Below, in pieces: positions 49,175 to 58,253 of a DNA stretch of 64,000 nucleotides. The DNA is from CAYNKA01 sp964397655 (GTDB lineage: Bacteria; Spirochaetota; Spirochaetia; DTKZ01): NCBI GenBank assembly GCA_964397655.1, contig CAYNKA010000011.1:62001-126000 (forward strand). The letters are read 5' to 3'. The notes below the pieces were generated by a model. The model saw only the letters and a list, made by a program, of their open reading frames with translations. It did no database searches and was not told the DNA's origin. Every line of letters begins with the position of its first letter. Position 1 is the stretch's first letter. A program made the translations under genes and the position numbers.

Positions 49175-51046
49175 TCAGGCCGCTTTTTGCCTCGACGGAC
49201 GGACGAAGTACAGGGCCGCGGCGATCGCGAGTCCGGCTGCGTTGAGCAGAGGCCGGGAAGGAATCATGAGCACTCCCGCCGCGATGAGCGGCATCCGCGT
49301 GCCGTAGCCGATTTTCCCGTACCAATATCTCATGAGTCCGGCGCTCAGGAACACGATCGAGGCCCCGGTCCTGAGAACCGCGTAGACCATGTCCCACGGC
49401 GAGCCGTAGAGGAGAAGGGCGGGGTCGTACACGAAGACGAAGGGCACGAAGAAGGCGGCGAAGCAGAACTTCATGGCGATGACCGCGGTTTCGAACCACT
49501 TCGCCCCGGCTATCCCGGCCGCGATGAATACGGCCCCGCAGACCGGAGGCGTTATCGCCGAGAGGATCGCGAAGAAGAACACGAAGAGATGGACCGAGAC
49601 GGGATTCAGCCCGAAGGTGATGAGCACCGGCCCTCCGACGACGACCGCCATGATGTAGGCGGCCGTAGTCGGCACCTGCATGCCGAGGACGATGCTCGTC
49701 ACCGCTATGAGGACGAGAGTCACGAACAGGTTCCCCTGGCTCACCGACAGCACGAGGGAGCTGATCTTGACCCCGAGTCCGGTGATCGCGATGACGGCGA
49801 TGATGACCTGCGCGCTCGCGGAGATGGCCGCGATGACCGCGGCCTGCTTCGCGCCGCTCGTGACCGCCTCCTTGAGCCTCGGAAGGGCGCTGCGCGCGTC
49901 GAGCCTCCAGTCCTCGTCGATCAGGGCGAGCGGCAGCGTGACGAGGGTCGCCCAGAAGGCCGCGTACTGCGGCGTGTAATCCGCGATCATCCACGCCAGG
50001 AGGAAGACGAAGGGAACGATGAAGAAGACGCTCGAGGTGATGGTTTTCTTCCACGGAGGAAGCTCGCGGGGATCGAGACCCAGGTATCCCTCGCGCTTTG
50101 CGTAGAAGTGGATGCCGAGCCCCACCGCCGCGAAATAGCAGGCGGCGGGGATGAGCGATCGGTAGGCCACCTCGATGTACGGCGTCTCGGTGAGCTCGGC
50201 GAGGACGAAGGCCCCCGCGCCCATGATGGGCGGCATGATCTGTCCTCCCGTGCTCGCGGCGGACTCCACGGCGGCCGCCATCTCGGGCTTGTACTTGAGC
50301 CGCTTCATCATGGGGATCGTGAATGCGCCGGTCGTGGCGACGTTCGCGCTCGCGCTGCCGGAGATCGAGCCGAAGAGCGCGCTCGCTATCGTGGCGACCT
50401 TCGCCGGCCCGCCGGAGAACCTTCCCGCGAGGCGGATAGAGAGGCGCATGAAGCCCGAGCCGCCGCCCGAGGCGAACATGAAGGCGCCGAAGAACACGAA
50501 GATCGCGATCACGTCAGTGCTCACCCCGACGAGGAGCCCCCAGAGGCCCCCGGTCGTGAGGAAGAGCTGGCCGGCGAGCATCTCGAGGTCGTATTCGGGA
50601 TGGCCGAAGGTCCCGGGAATGAGGTGACCGAAGAGTGCGTACAACAGGAACGCGAGCGCGATGAGCGGAAGGGTGGGCTGGATTTCCCTCCTGGCCGCCT
50701 CGAGGACGAGGAGGGTGAGCGCCGCTGCCGCCGCTATCTGGAAGGGACCCGAAGGGACGCCGTACTGGTCCGAGATGGCGGTGTAGTCGAGAAACACGTA
50801 GAGCGTGATCCCGATCCCCGCTGCCGCGAGGATGAGGTCCCACAGCTGCCTCAGCCTTCCGAGCCCCCGCTTCTCCGGCCCGCGCTTCCGAGAGGCTCCG
50901 GCGGCGAAGATCATGAAGAACATGAAAGCGAGGTGGAGAGCTCTCGCCTGAAGCGCGGGCAGGAACGCATAGACGGGAAGGACGAGCTGAAAAACGGCGA
51001 AGAGGACCGCCGCCGCGAGTATCCCGTTCCGGGCGAGAGCTTTCAT
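49175..51046 (-). CDS. TRAP transporter fused permease (4TM/12TM, TAXI type)
   Basis: Membrane protein of 623 residues joining the small (DctQ-like, about 1-150) and large (DctM-like) TRAP permeases, the form found with TAXI binding proteins. It has Gly-Ser-Ala-Ser-Ala-Asn-Val-Ala-Thr-Thr-Gly, Thr-Gly-Gly-Gln-Ile-Met-Pro-Pro-Ile-Met-Gly and Met-Gln-Val-Pro-Thr-Thr-Ala-Ala-Tyr. The TAXI binding-protein gene ends 12 bases upstream. A GTG one codon earlier (51049) is an equally spaced alternative start. Known members take up glutamate and other carboxylates. Confidence 0.93.
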   Translation of the reverse strand: MKALARNGILAAAVLFAVFQLVLPVYAFLPALQARALHLAFMFFMIFAAGASRKRGPEKRGLGRLRQLWDLILAAAGIGITLYVFLDYTAISDQYGVPSGPFQIAAAAALTLLVLEAARREIQPTLPLIALAFLLYALFGHLIPGTFGHPEYDLEMLAGQLFLTTGGLWGLLVGVSTDVIAIFVFFGAFMFASGGGSGFMRLSIRLAGRFSGGPAKVATIASALFGSISGSASANVATTGAFTIPMMKRLKYKPEMAAAVESAASTGGQIMPPIMGAGAFVLAELTETPYIEVAYRSLIPAACYFAAVGLGIHFYAKREGYLGLDPRELPPWKKTITSSVFFIVPFVFLLAWMIADYTPQYAAFWATLVTLPLALIDEDWRLDARSALPRLKEAVTSGAKQAAVIAAISASAQVIIAVIAITGLGVKISSLVLSVSQGNLFVTLVLIAVTSIVLGMQVPTTAAYIMAVVVGGPVLITFGLNPVSVHLFVFFFAILSAITPPVCGAVFIAAGIAGAKWFETAVIAMKFCFAAFFVPFVFVYDPALLLYGSPWDMVYAVLRTGASIVFLSAGLMRYWYGKIGYGTRMPLIAAGVLMIPSRPLLNAAGLAIAAALYFVRPSRQKAA

Positions 51047-51058
51047 CACGTCCGGCTC

Positions 51059-52000
51059 CTATTTGAGGGAGGCCGCGACGTCGAAACCGATTTCCCGATA
51101 GTAGCGCAGAGCGCCGGGATGCAGCTTCGCGATCATGAAGTTGACGTCGTTCATGGTGACGAGCTTCATCGCGGGATGCACGGTCTCCCATTTTGCGCGG
51201 TTCGTCCAGAAGGCCTTGGTGAGCAGATAGGCGGTTTCTTCGGGAAGCGCGTCGGTCGTATAAAGGGCCACGGGCTGGCTCACGGTCTTCACGGGCTTGT
51301 CGAGGCCGGGATACATGCCGGCAGGGAGTTCGGTACGGGCGTAGAGGTCCTTCACCTTCGCGTAGTCCGCGTCGGTGAGTTCCAGGAAGCGCATGGGAAT
51401 GGTCGAGGCGACCTCCTGGATCATGGAAGCCGGAGGAGTGCTCGACGTCCCGAATCCTACGGCGCGTTTGTTGCGGACAGCCGGGACTCCCTCGCTCAGA
51501 TCGATGGTGAGAAGATCGACCTTGTCGAGGACGCCGAGGGCTCCGAGGATCTTCCTCGTGATCTGCTCGCCGGCGGAGCCCGCCCCGCCGGGGACGAACT
51601 TCTTGCCGGCGAGGTCCCGGAGGGTCTCCACGCCGCTGTCCTTCCTCACGATCCAGTGCATGACGATGGCCGGGATCGGCCATAGGGAGCGGATCTTGTC
51701 GTAGCCGCCTTCCTTGAACTGCCCCTTGGCGGCGATCGCGTTCTGCACGAGGTCCGGGGGCGAGGTGAACAGGTAATCCTTGCGGGACCGCGCCATTTTC
51801 ACGTTTTCGACCGAACCCGCGCTCGTTTCCACGGTGATGTTGATTCTTTCGGTCCCTTTCATGAGGGCGTCGGCGATCCCGACCGCGAAGGCATAATACG
51901 TCGAGGTCTCGCGCGCGGACTTCAAGGCGAGATTCGTCTGCGCGGCGCCGGAAGACGCGAAAAATACAGCCGCCAACAGAACCAAGGTCAGTTTCTTCAT
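51059..52000 (-). CDS. TAXI-family TRAP substrate-binding protein
   Basis: Exported binding protein of 313 residues. The signal peptide ends Ser-Ser-Gly-Ala-Ala-Gln. The TAXI fold is seen in Thr-Tyr-Tyr-Ala-Phe-Ala-Val-Gly-Ile-Ala-Asp and Thr-Ser-Ala-Gly-Ser-Val-Glu-Asn-Val. Val-Pro-Gly-Gly-Ala-Gly-Ser-Ala-Gly-Glu contacts ligand in relatives. It is the first gene of the operon. Confidence 0.92.
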   Translation of the reverse strand: MKKLTLVLLAAVFFASSGAAQTNLALKSARETSTYYAFAVGIADALMKGTERINITVETSAGSVENVKMARSRKDYLFTSPPDLVQNAIAAKGQFKEGGYDKIRSLWPIPAIVMHWIVRKDSGVETLRDLAGKKFVPGGAGSAGEQITRKILGALGVLDKVDLLTIDLSEGVPAVRNKRAVGFGTSSTPPASMIQEVASTIPMRFLELTDADYAKVKDLYARTELPAGMYPGLDKPVKTVSQPVALYTTDALPEETAYLLTKAFWTNRAKWETVHPAMKLVTMNDVNFMIAKLHPGALRYYREIGFDVAASLK

Positions 52001-52031
52001 GGAGATAACCTCTTTTCAAAGATATGGCTAT

Positions 52032-52059
52032 AGTTTATCGCATTCCGGGGGGGTGTCAA
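52032..52059 (-). promoter_or_regulatory. Probable promoter of the TAXI TRAP operon
   Basis: On the minus strand TTGACA (52054-52059), 16 bases, then TAAACT (52032-52037), about 32 bases before the start codon. The spacer begins with seven C. Confidence 0.55.
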
Positions 52060-52102
52060 GCTTGAAAAGGCGGTCGCCGGCCGATTCCGAGGCGCTTCGC
52101 GG

Positions 52103-52759
52103 CTATTTGAGGCCTTTTATCTTCCTGACGTCCTCGGACTTTCCGAGGATGGAGAGCACGTCGCCTTCCTTCAATACGTAGTCCGCAGGAGGGACCAGGA
52201 TGATGTTCTCGGGATCCTGCGTCTTGATGGAAATGACGTGCACGTTGTACTTCGCCCTCAGGTTCACCTCTTTTATGCTTTTCCCGACGAAGTCTTCCGG
52301 CGGTTCGAATTGTACGAGGTCGTAATCGTCCGAAAGGGGGATGTAATCGAGGACGTTCGGGCGGGAAAGACTCCTGGCTACACGGACCGCGATTTCCCGC
52401 TCGGGCCGAATGATGTCGGTTGCCCCGACTCGGCGCAGGATCTTCTCCTGGTCGTCGTCGGTCGTTTTCACGATGATTCTCCGGACGCCCATTTCCTGGA
52501 GATGGAGGCAGATCATGATGCTCACGTTGCTCTTCGTCCCGGTCGAGACGATGACGGCGTCGGTCTCCTCGAGGCCGAGGGCCCGGAGAGCCTCCTTGTC
52601 GGTCGCGTCGAGGACCATCGCCTCGGAAGAGAAGGCGCTGACAGCCTGAATCCTGTTCCTGTCCGTGTCGATGGCGACGACCTCGTCGCCTTCCTCGAAC
52701 AACGCCTTGGCGAGGTGAAATCCGAAATTCCCGAGCCCTATCACCGCGAATCGTTTCAT
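52103..52759 (-). CDS. ktrA: Potassium uptake regulatory subunit TrkA/KtrA
   Basis: Cytoplasmic gating protein of 218 residues. The RCK_N domain has the nucleotide motif Gly-Leu-Gly-Asn-Phe-Gly and the acidic end of strand 2 (Ile-Asp-Thr-Asp). The RCK_C domain ends with Leu-Lys-Glu-Gly-Asp-Val-Leu-Ser-Ile-Leu-Gly. It binds ATP/ADP or NAD and gates the KtrB channel encoded just upstream. It is the last gene of the operon that begins with the histidine kinase at 56591. Confidence 0.94.
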   Translation of the reverse strand: MKRFAVIGLGNFGFHLAKALFEEGDEVVAIDTDRNRIQAVSAFSSEAMVLDATDKEALRALGLEETDAVIVSTGTKSNVSIMICLHLQEMGVRRIIVKTTDDDQEKILRRVGATDIIRPEREIAVRVARSLSRPNVLDYIPLSDDYDLVQFEPPEDFVGKSIKEVNLRAKYNVHVISIKTQDPENIILVPPADYVLKEGDVLSILGKSEDVRKIKGLK

Positions 52760-52775
52760 ATGGATGCTCCCGAAT

Positions 52776-54143
52776 TCAACCGATCATGATCTTTTCTTCA
52801 GAATATACGGCGCCGTTCGACGAGCGGTCGCGAATGAATACGTACGAAAACGACAGTACTCCTACGCGGCCGATGATCATCGTGAGGATGATCCATGCCT
52901 TGCCCCATGTGCTCAAGAAGGGCGTCACTCCCGTGGACAGTCCGACCGTGCCGAAGGCCGAGACCGTCTCGAAGAGGAGGGCGAGGAAGGTCCTTCTTTC
53001 CTGGCCTGTTCCGGAGGCGGCGAGTCCGCCCTGCAAGAGCATGAAGACGACGAGAGCCAGGAGGCCCGTCGCTATGACGACCAGGGCGACGCTGCGGTCG
53101 ACCGCGTCCTCGGGGATGCTTCTCCTGAACATGGTGACGCGTCTCATGCGCTTGATCCTGCTCGCCGCGAAGGCCCAGAGGAGAGCGAGCGTCGTCGTCT
53201 TCACTCCGCCTCCGCAGGAACCCGGCGACGCTCCGACGAACATGAGGAAGATGATGAAAGCGAGGGCCGCGTCGCCCAGAGCGCCGATGTCAGCGGTGTT
53301 GAATCCTGCCGTCCTGGAGGTGACGGACTGGAAGATCGGCACGAGGATCCTTGCCGAGACGGAGTCGATCTTCGCGAGGGAATCCCGCTCGAGGAAGGCG
53401 AAGAGAATGGCCCCACCCGCGATGAGGAGAGCGGTCGTCGCGAGGACGGTCTTCGTCTGAACGGAAAGCCGGCGGTTCCGTCCGTTGAGCTCGAAGACGG
53501 CCTTCCTCAGTTCGTAGAGGACCGGAAATCCGATTCCCCCCGTCACGATCAGGATACAGATGATGACGTTCGTCGCAGGGTCGCCCGCGTACCGGACGAA
53601 ACTGTCCGAGAAGAGGGAGAAGCCTGCGTTGCAGAACGCGGAGACCGAATGGAAGATACCCGCGTAGATTGCCTCGGCTACCGGCATGTCGCGGGACCAG
53701 CGGAGCGCGAGGAGTCCCGCGCCGAGAAGCTCGGCGCCGAAGGTGAAGAAAAGGATGCTCTTCACGATGCCGAATATGTCCTCGGTGGGCGCGGGCGAGA
53801 AGAGGTCCTGCATGATCATGCGCTGTTTGAAGGACACGCTCCTGCCGAAAAACCTGAAGAAGGCGACCGAGAGAGTCATGACGCCGAGTCCGCCGATCTG
53901 GATGAGGAAGAGGATGACGATCTGGCCGAAGGTCGAGAAACAGCTACCCGTATCGACAACGACGAGTCCCGTGACGCAGACCGCCGAGGTCGAGGTGAAC
54001 AGGGCGTCGGCGAGGGGAAGGCGACCGTTTTTCGTGGAAACTCCGAGGGAGAGAATCGCGGCTCCCGCCGCTATGACGAGAAGGAAGCTCGACAGGATGA
54101 GCGTGGACGGATTGGTCTTCAGGACGCGCATTCGAAGGGTCAT
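52776..54143 (-). CDS. ktrB: Potassium uptake channel subunit KtrB (TrkH family)
   Basis: Membrane protein of 455 residues with four pseudo-repeats, each with a filter segment: Ser-Ala-Val-Cys-Val-Thr-Gly-Leu, Phe-Cys-Asn-Ala-Gly-Phe-Ser, Ser-Arg-Thr-Ala-Gly-Phe-Asn-Thr and Thr-Val-Gly-Leu-Ser-Thr-Gly. The Gly in each lines the potassium filter. The start at 54143 lies two bases after the preceding gene, on the same message. Confidence 0.93.
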   Translation of the reverse strand: MTLRMRVLKTNPSTLILSSFLLVIAAGAAILSLGVSTKNGRLPLADALFTSTSAVCVTGLVVVDTGSCFSTFGQIVILFLIQIGGLGVMTLSVAFFRFFGRSVSFKQRMIMQDLFSPAPTEDIFGIVKSILFFTFGAELLGAGLLALRWSRDMPVAEAIYAGIFHSVSAFCNAGFSLFSDSFVRYAGDPATNVIICILIVTGGIGFPVLYELRKAVFELNGRNRRLSVQTKTVLATTALLIAGGAILFAFLERDSLAKIDSVSARILVPIFQSVTSRTAGFNTADIGALGDAALAFIIFLMFVGASPGSCGGGVKTTTLALLWAFAASRIKRMRRVTMFRRSIPEDAVDRSVALVVIATGLLALVVFMLLQGGLAASGTGQERRTFLALLFETVSAFGTVGLSTGVTPFLSTWGKAWIILTMIIGRVGVLSFSYVFIRDRSSNGAVYSEEKIMIG

Positions 54144-54145
54144 GT

Positions 54146-54736
54146 CTATTTCCTGGGATTCCTGAAGTATTCGCAGCTCTCGTGCCGATCGTCGGCGCAG
54201 AGCCCGCGGAGCCTGCGGTCGTTGATCACGAGGATGTCGTGGTAGCCTCCGCAGACCGGCATGTCGAGGCTCTCGTTCACCCGGCTGAAATGAAGGAAGG
54301 GGCAGAAGTGCGAAACCGTGCGCCCGAGGAGATCGTCGGGACGGATTTCCGCGGCGATTCCACGGAATGCGCCCGGATCGAGACGGATGCTCTCGACGAT
54401 CTTCAAGTATTCGACACCGGCTTTCCCCAAGGTCGTCATGAGGCCCTCGTGCCGCTTTCGCAGAACCGCCACGATCGGGGTTTTTCTCGTTCGACTGTTG
54501 TGTTTCAGCGACCTGCAGAGCTCGACCAGATCGTCGGTTTCCTTGAACGTGTCTTGAGGGAAGAGGATGAAGACGTGGGTGAACGTTCCGTCGCTCGCCG
54601 CGTCCAGGCATTGCAGCGGACTGGTGACGATTCCCTCCGCCGCGTCGCCGGCGTCGACCGCACCGCGAGGGGAACAGACGAGGATGGCGTTCGGGAGTTT
54701 GTTCTCGGATACCGAGGTGTATCCTTCATGTTTCAT
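54146..54736 (-). CDS. Receiver-like protein without phosphorylation site, with a C-terminal Cys/His cluster
   Basis: Protein of 196 residues, not recognised as a known family. Residues about 15-120 alternate strands and helices like a receiver domain, but the acidic pair of strand 1 is replaced (Ile-Leu-Val-Cys-Ser-Pro-Arg) and no phosphoacceptor Asp is evident in strand 3 (Val-Phe-Ile-Leu-Phe-Pro-Gln). The C-terminal 50 residues carry Cys-Pro-Phe-Leu-His, Cys-Gly-Gly-Tyr-His and Cys-x6-Cys: four Cys and several His that may hold a metal or Fe-S cluster. It overlaps the histidine kinase gene by 11 bases and precedes ktrB, so it probably links sensing to potassium uptake. Confidence 0.65.
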   Translation of the reverse strand: MKHEGYTSVSENKLPNAILVCSPRGAVDAGDAAEGIVTSPLQCLDAASDGTFTHVFILFPQDTFKETDDLVELCRSLKHNSRTRKTPIVAVLRKRHEGLMTTLGKAGVEYLKIVESIRLDPGAFRGIAAEIRPDDLLGRTVSHFCPFLHFSRVNESLDMPVCGGYHDILVINDRRLRGLCADDRHESCEYFRNPRK

Positions 54737-56591
54737 GACGCTTCCTCCTTTCCACCGGACCGGTGAGCGCGGGCAGGGTGAAGGTGAAGGTGCTGCCTTC
54801 TCCCGGTGCGGATTCGACCCAGATCGTACCGCCGTGAGCCCGCACGATTTCCTTGCAGATCGCGAGCCCCAGCCCCGATCCGTTGCTTCGTCCGGGCGCC
54901 TGCACGAGTTTGTCGAATATCCTGCTCTGCTGCTCGAGGGGAATTCCCGAGCCGTTGTCGCGTACGGACACATGGATGTCCGTGTCTATGCGCGACGCCT
55001 TCAGCAGGATGCTCCCTTTCTCGCCCACATACCGGAGGGCGTTGGAAACGAGATTCGTGAGCACCCAGGTCGTCTTGTTCCAGTCCGCGCGGACCGGGGG
55101 AAGACCGTCCTGCGCATCGGTCTCGATGGCGACGTTTTTCATGACCGCCTGGTCCTTGAAGATGGTCTTCACGAGTTCGAATAGGCTCCCGACATCCACG
55201 GCGTCCATTTCGAGTTCGATCTTCCCCGCCTCGATCTTGGAAAGGTCGAGCAGGTCGCTCACGAGGGCCTTCATGCGGTGAACCTCGTCGTGCGCCGCCA
55301 GAAGGAGGGACCTCTCCTTCTCGGGGAGGAGCGTCTCCGCCTTCTCGAGGAGGAGGTCCACGCTCATTCCCATGCTGGTGAGGGGCGTTTTGAGCTCGTG
55401 CGCCGCCGCCGTCACGAATTCCGTCTTCAGCCGCTCGATTTCCTTCAGATGGGTGATGTCCTTGAGGAGGAGGACGACGCCGGTGAGCGACTGCTGTTTG
55501 CCTTTCACCGCCGTCACCGAGTAGAGGAAATAGCGGACCTTCCCGTTCTCCTCGACCGAGAAGATCCTTTCGTCGTCCGGGATGTCCGGCTGGGTGCCGG
55601 TCGAGATCATGGCTTCGATCGTTTCGCAGACTTTCGGAGAGGGGGAAACGTCCTTGCACTCGATCGAGCCGTATTCGGCGAATTCGAGGCTCAGGATCCG
55701 GCGGGCGGCCGGATTGATCCCGCTGATCTTCATGTTCGTGTCGAAGACCACGATCCCGTCGGCGATGCTCGAAAGGATCGCCGAGATCTTGTTCTTTTCC
55801 GCCACGATCTGGTCTATGTTGAGTTCGTGGTATTTCTCGAGCCGGGATGCCATCTGGTTGAATTCCGACGCGAGGCTCCCCAGTTCGTCCTTCGTGTCGA
55901 CCGGCACCTGGATCGAGTATTCGCCCGAGGAAATTTTTCTGGCCGCCTGGATGAATTTCCCGACGGGCCGGACGATCCTTTCGGAAAGGAAGAGGCTGAA
56001 GAAGAGGGCGGTGATGAGGGCCGACAGCGCGACGATCGACGTCGACCAGATGGCCACCCTGGCCGCCCGGCTCGCTCCGTCGCTCGCCTCGTACATCGTC
56101 TTCTCGTTCATCCTCAGGAGTTCCGCGCATGCCTTGTTCGCCTCGGCGAAATCGGAGCCCGCCTTCGAGGCGTAGAGGGCCGAGTTCCGTTCCGGATCCC
56201 TCGAGGCTGAAGCGGTCGGAAGGTATCTGAGATGATAGTCGTTTCGATAGCGGGTGTAGGCTTCCTCGATCGACCGGACCTGCGCCCCTTCCCCTTCGAT
56301 GGTGACGTTGTCCTTCGCCCTGGCGAGCCATTGGAAGAATTCCGCTTCCATGCTCCTGAATTCGGGGGTGCCGCCGGCGGGATCGGCCGCGGCCCGCAGC
56401 ACGACCCGGTCCTGCGCGGACAGGATTTCCATCATGTGCCGGGCGGCGATGATGCTCCGGTAATTCTCCCTGAGGATCGCGTCGGCGGCGTTCCCGAGTG
56501 CGACGATGTTCGTCACCGCCCAGGCTACGACCAGGATGAGCAGGGCGAAGGAGATTCCGTAGCCTACGAGAATTTTCTTTTTCAGATTCAT
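54726..56591 (-). CDS. KinB-like sensor histidine kinase (first potassium operon)
   Basis: Sensor of 621 residues. Helix at 8-28, periplasmic helical region with Ile-Leu-Arg-Glu-Asn-Tyr-Arg-Ser-Ile (a KinB-like motif), second helix about 180-200, HAMP, PAS, then kinase. The phosphoacceptor is His398 in Ala-Ala-His-Glu-Leu-Lys-Thr-Pro. The ATP site is intact: Asn box Thr-Asn-Leu-Val-Ser-Asn-Ala, Asp-Asn-Gly-Ser-Gly, Gly-Ser-Gly-Leu-Gly-Leu. The start at 56591 follows a sigma-54 promoter, which excludes a longer N-terminus. It is the first gene of an operon with the receiver-like protein and KtrB/KtrA. Confidence 0.92.
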   Translation of the reverse strand: MNLKKKILVGYGISFALLILVVAWAVTNIVALGNAADAILRENYRSIIAARHMMEILSAQDRVVLRAAADPAGGTPEFRSMEAEFFQWLARAKDNVTIEGEGAQVRSIEEAYTRYRNDYHLRYLPTASASRDPERNSALYASKAGSDFAEANKACAELLRMNEKTMYEASDGASRAARVAIWSTSIVALSALITALFFSLFLSERIVRPVGKFIQAARKISSGEYSIQVPVDTKDELGSLASEFNQMASRLEKYHELNIDQIVAEKNKISAILSSIADGIVVFDTNMKISGINPAARRILSLEFAEYGSIECKDVSPSPKVCETIEAMISTGTQPDIPDDERIFSVEENGKVRYFLYSVTAVKGKQQSLTGVVLLLKDITHLKEIERLKTEFVTAAAHELKTPLTSMGMSVDLLLEKAETLLPEKERSLLLAAHDEVHRMKALVSDLLDLSKIEAGKIELEMDAVDVGSLFELVKTIFKDQAVMKNVAIETDAQDGLPPVRADWNKTTWVLTNLVSNALRYVGEKGSILLKASRIDTDIHVSVRDNGSGIPLEQQSRIFDKLVQAPGRSNGSGLGLAICKEIVRAHGGTIWVESAPGEGSTFTFTLPALTGPVERRKRHET

Positions 56592-56625
56592 ACGCCTATC
56601 CTGCCTACCCCCGATTATAAGTATA

Positions 56626-56641
56626 TGCAATTCGCGTGCCA
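56626..56641 (-). promoter_or_regulatory. Sigma-54 promoter of the first kinase-potassium operon
   Basis: On the minus strand TGGCACG, four bases, TTGCA: a perfect match to the RpoN consensus. Transcription should start about 24 bases before the kinase ATG. A nearly identical element precedes the related kinase at 61888. Confidence 0.93.
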
Positions 56642-56718
56642 TATCCGAATTCCGGCGTTTGGGCGGTTTTCGGCGAAACGGAACAGGTTCTTCGTTGCTT
56701 ATTGAAAGATCGATTTCG

Positions 56719-56745
56719 CCTCGGATTGCGAAATGCAATCCGAGG
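56719..56745. terminator. Hairpin after trkH, upstream of the sigma-54 promoter
   Basis: CCTCGGATTGC and GCAATCCGAGG form a perfect 11-base-pair stem around five bases, 12 bases after the trkH stop. There is no T-tract directly behind it. It probably ends or stabilises the upstream potassium message, and it could also be a binding site for the activator of the promoter 80 bases away. Confidence 0.6.
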
Positions 56746-56756
56746 GCAGGGAGCGG

Positions 56757-58253
56757 TCATGCGCCGAATTTCCTCGCGGTATTCCGTACCGCCGATCCGA
56801 GTCCGCGAACGAGCCGGAAGAAGCCGATGAAAACGACGAAGAATTCCAGACGGCCGAGAAACATCGCGGCTGTCTCCGCCCATAGAGCCGCATCCGGCAT
56901 GCCGGCGCCGGTCACCCCGACCGAAAGCCCGACCGTGCCGAGGGCGGAGGCGAATTCGAACAGGGAGTCCTGCAGGCCGAATCCGCAGGCGCTGAGGAGC
57001 AGGGCGCCTGCCGCGTAGGTGGCCAGATAGAGGAACACGAAGGACGCCGTCTGCTGGAGCCTGACGTCGTCGATGAACGCCCGGCGTCCTCCCTCCCAGA
57101 ACGGCTGCTGACGAACCGCGCCGCGGGGGAGGGCGAGCCGTCCGATCTCCCGAAGCACGGATTTCCAGGCGAGATAGACCCGGTACTGCTTCATTCCCCC
57201 CGCGGTCGAGCACGTGCCTCCGCCGATGAGCATCAGGACCACCAGGACGATGATCGCGGTCGAGTTCCATTTCTCGTACGTGACCGTGGAGAATCCCGTG
57301 GTCGTCAAGGCGGTGACGACTTCGAAGACCGCGACGCGGACGGCCTTGTCGAGCCTGGGGTAGAGGGTCCCGCCGGTCGCGATGAAGACGATCGCGATCG
57401 CGACCGGCAGCACGACGGCGAGAAGGCGGATTTCGCCGTTCTTCGAGACGACGCCGAAGTCCCCCCGCCAGAGATACCAGGCCGTGACGAAGCTCATGTT
57501 CCCGAGGATCATGAGCGGAACGGTGACGGCCTCCACCGCCACCGAGTCCCAGAAACCGATGCTTTCCGGCCGGGTGGAGAACCCGCCCGTCGAAACCGCG
57601 GCGAAGGAGTGGTTCACGGCGTCGAACGGCGACATTCCGGCGAGCCAATAGGCGAAAAAGCCCACCGCCGCGTAGCACCCGTAGATCGCGAGAACCAGCC
57701 GGGCGGACGTCTTCACGTGGGGAACGAGCTGGTCGGCCCTTCCCTCCGCGCTCGAAAGGCCTGTTCCGGTGGGGCCGGCCGCGGCGGAGATCATGAGGAT
57801 GGCGAAACCGGCCCCGCCGGCGAGCTGCATGATGCTGCGCCACAGGAGGATCGTACGCCCCGTCTTCGTGACGTCGACGACGGATAGTCCCGTGGTGGTC
57901 CAGCCGCTCATGGACTCGAAGAAGGCCCGTGAAAAGGCGAGCTCGCCGGAAAGGACGAAGGGCAGGGCGGAAAAGAGCGCGACGGAGAGCCAGCCGAGGA
58001 GCACGACGACGCTGCCTTCCTGGACCGACAGCGAGTCCGCCGCATGCGATCGAAAGCCCCGGCGGAGCGCGGCTCCGGACAGGAACAGGGCGGCGGCAGG
58101 CGCCGCGAAGGCGAAGACGAATCTCGACTCCTCGGGACGGAAGGGAACGATCAGCAGCGGAAGCAGCATGATCCATCCCGCGAGAACGAGGATGTACCCG
58201 ACGTGCGACAGGACGGCCTTGCTTTGCGATTCGATGCGGATCCGGTCACGCAT
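56757..58253 (-). CDS. trkH: Potassium uptake channel subunit TrkH
   Basis: Membrane protein of 498 residues of the TrkH/KtrB superfamily. The filter segments read Thr-Thr-Thr-Gly-Leu-Ser-Val, Val-Ser-Thr-Gly-Gly-Phe-Ser-Thr, Thr-Thr-Thr-Gly-Phe-Ser-Thr and Thr-Val-Gly-Leu-Ser-Val-Gly. It is longer at the N-terminus than KtrB of the second operon and closer to TrkH. Its start overlaps the upstream trkA gene by eight bases. Confidence 0.93.
   Translation of the reverse strand: MRDRIRIESQSKAVLSHVGYILVLAGWIMLLPLLIVPFRPEESRFVFAFAAPAAALFLSGAALRRGFRSHAADSLSVQEGSVVVLLGWLSVALFSALPFVLSGELAFSRAFFESMSGWTTTGLSVVDVTKTGRTILLWRSIMQLAGGAGFAILMISAAAGPTGTGLSSAEGRADQLVPHVKTSARLVLAIYGCYAAVGFFAYWLAGMSPFDAVNHSFAAVSTGGFSTRPESIGFWDSVAVEAVTVPLMILGNMSFVTAWYLWRGDFGVVSKNGEIRLLAVVLPVAIAIVFIATGGTLYPRLDKAVRVAVFEVVTALTTTGFSTVTYEKWNSTAIIVLVVLMLIGGGTCSTAGGMKQYRVYLAWKSVLREIGRLALPRGAVRQQPFWEGGRRAFIDDVRLQQTASFVFLYLATYAAGALLLSACGFGLQDSLFEFASALGTVGLSVGVTGAGMPDAALWAETAAMFLGRLEFFVVFIGFFRLVRGLGSAVRNTARKFGA

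Noticed and set aside
49187..51685. Plus-strand open frame of over 800 codons
   Set aside because: It lies opposite the TAXI permease and binding-protein genes, has a charged low-complexity composition typical of antisense frames in GC-rich DNA, and has no ribosome site.
56592..56645. Longer N-terminus (MARELHI...) for the first KinB-like kinase, matched by MASELHI... upstream of the second
   Set aside because: The similarity arises because both stretches contain the sigma-54 promoter. TGGCACG/TGGCATC and TTGCA translate to these residues, and transcription would start downstream of them.
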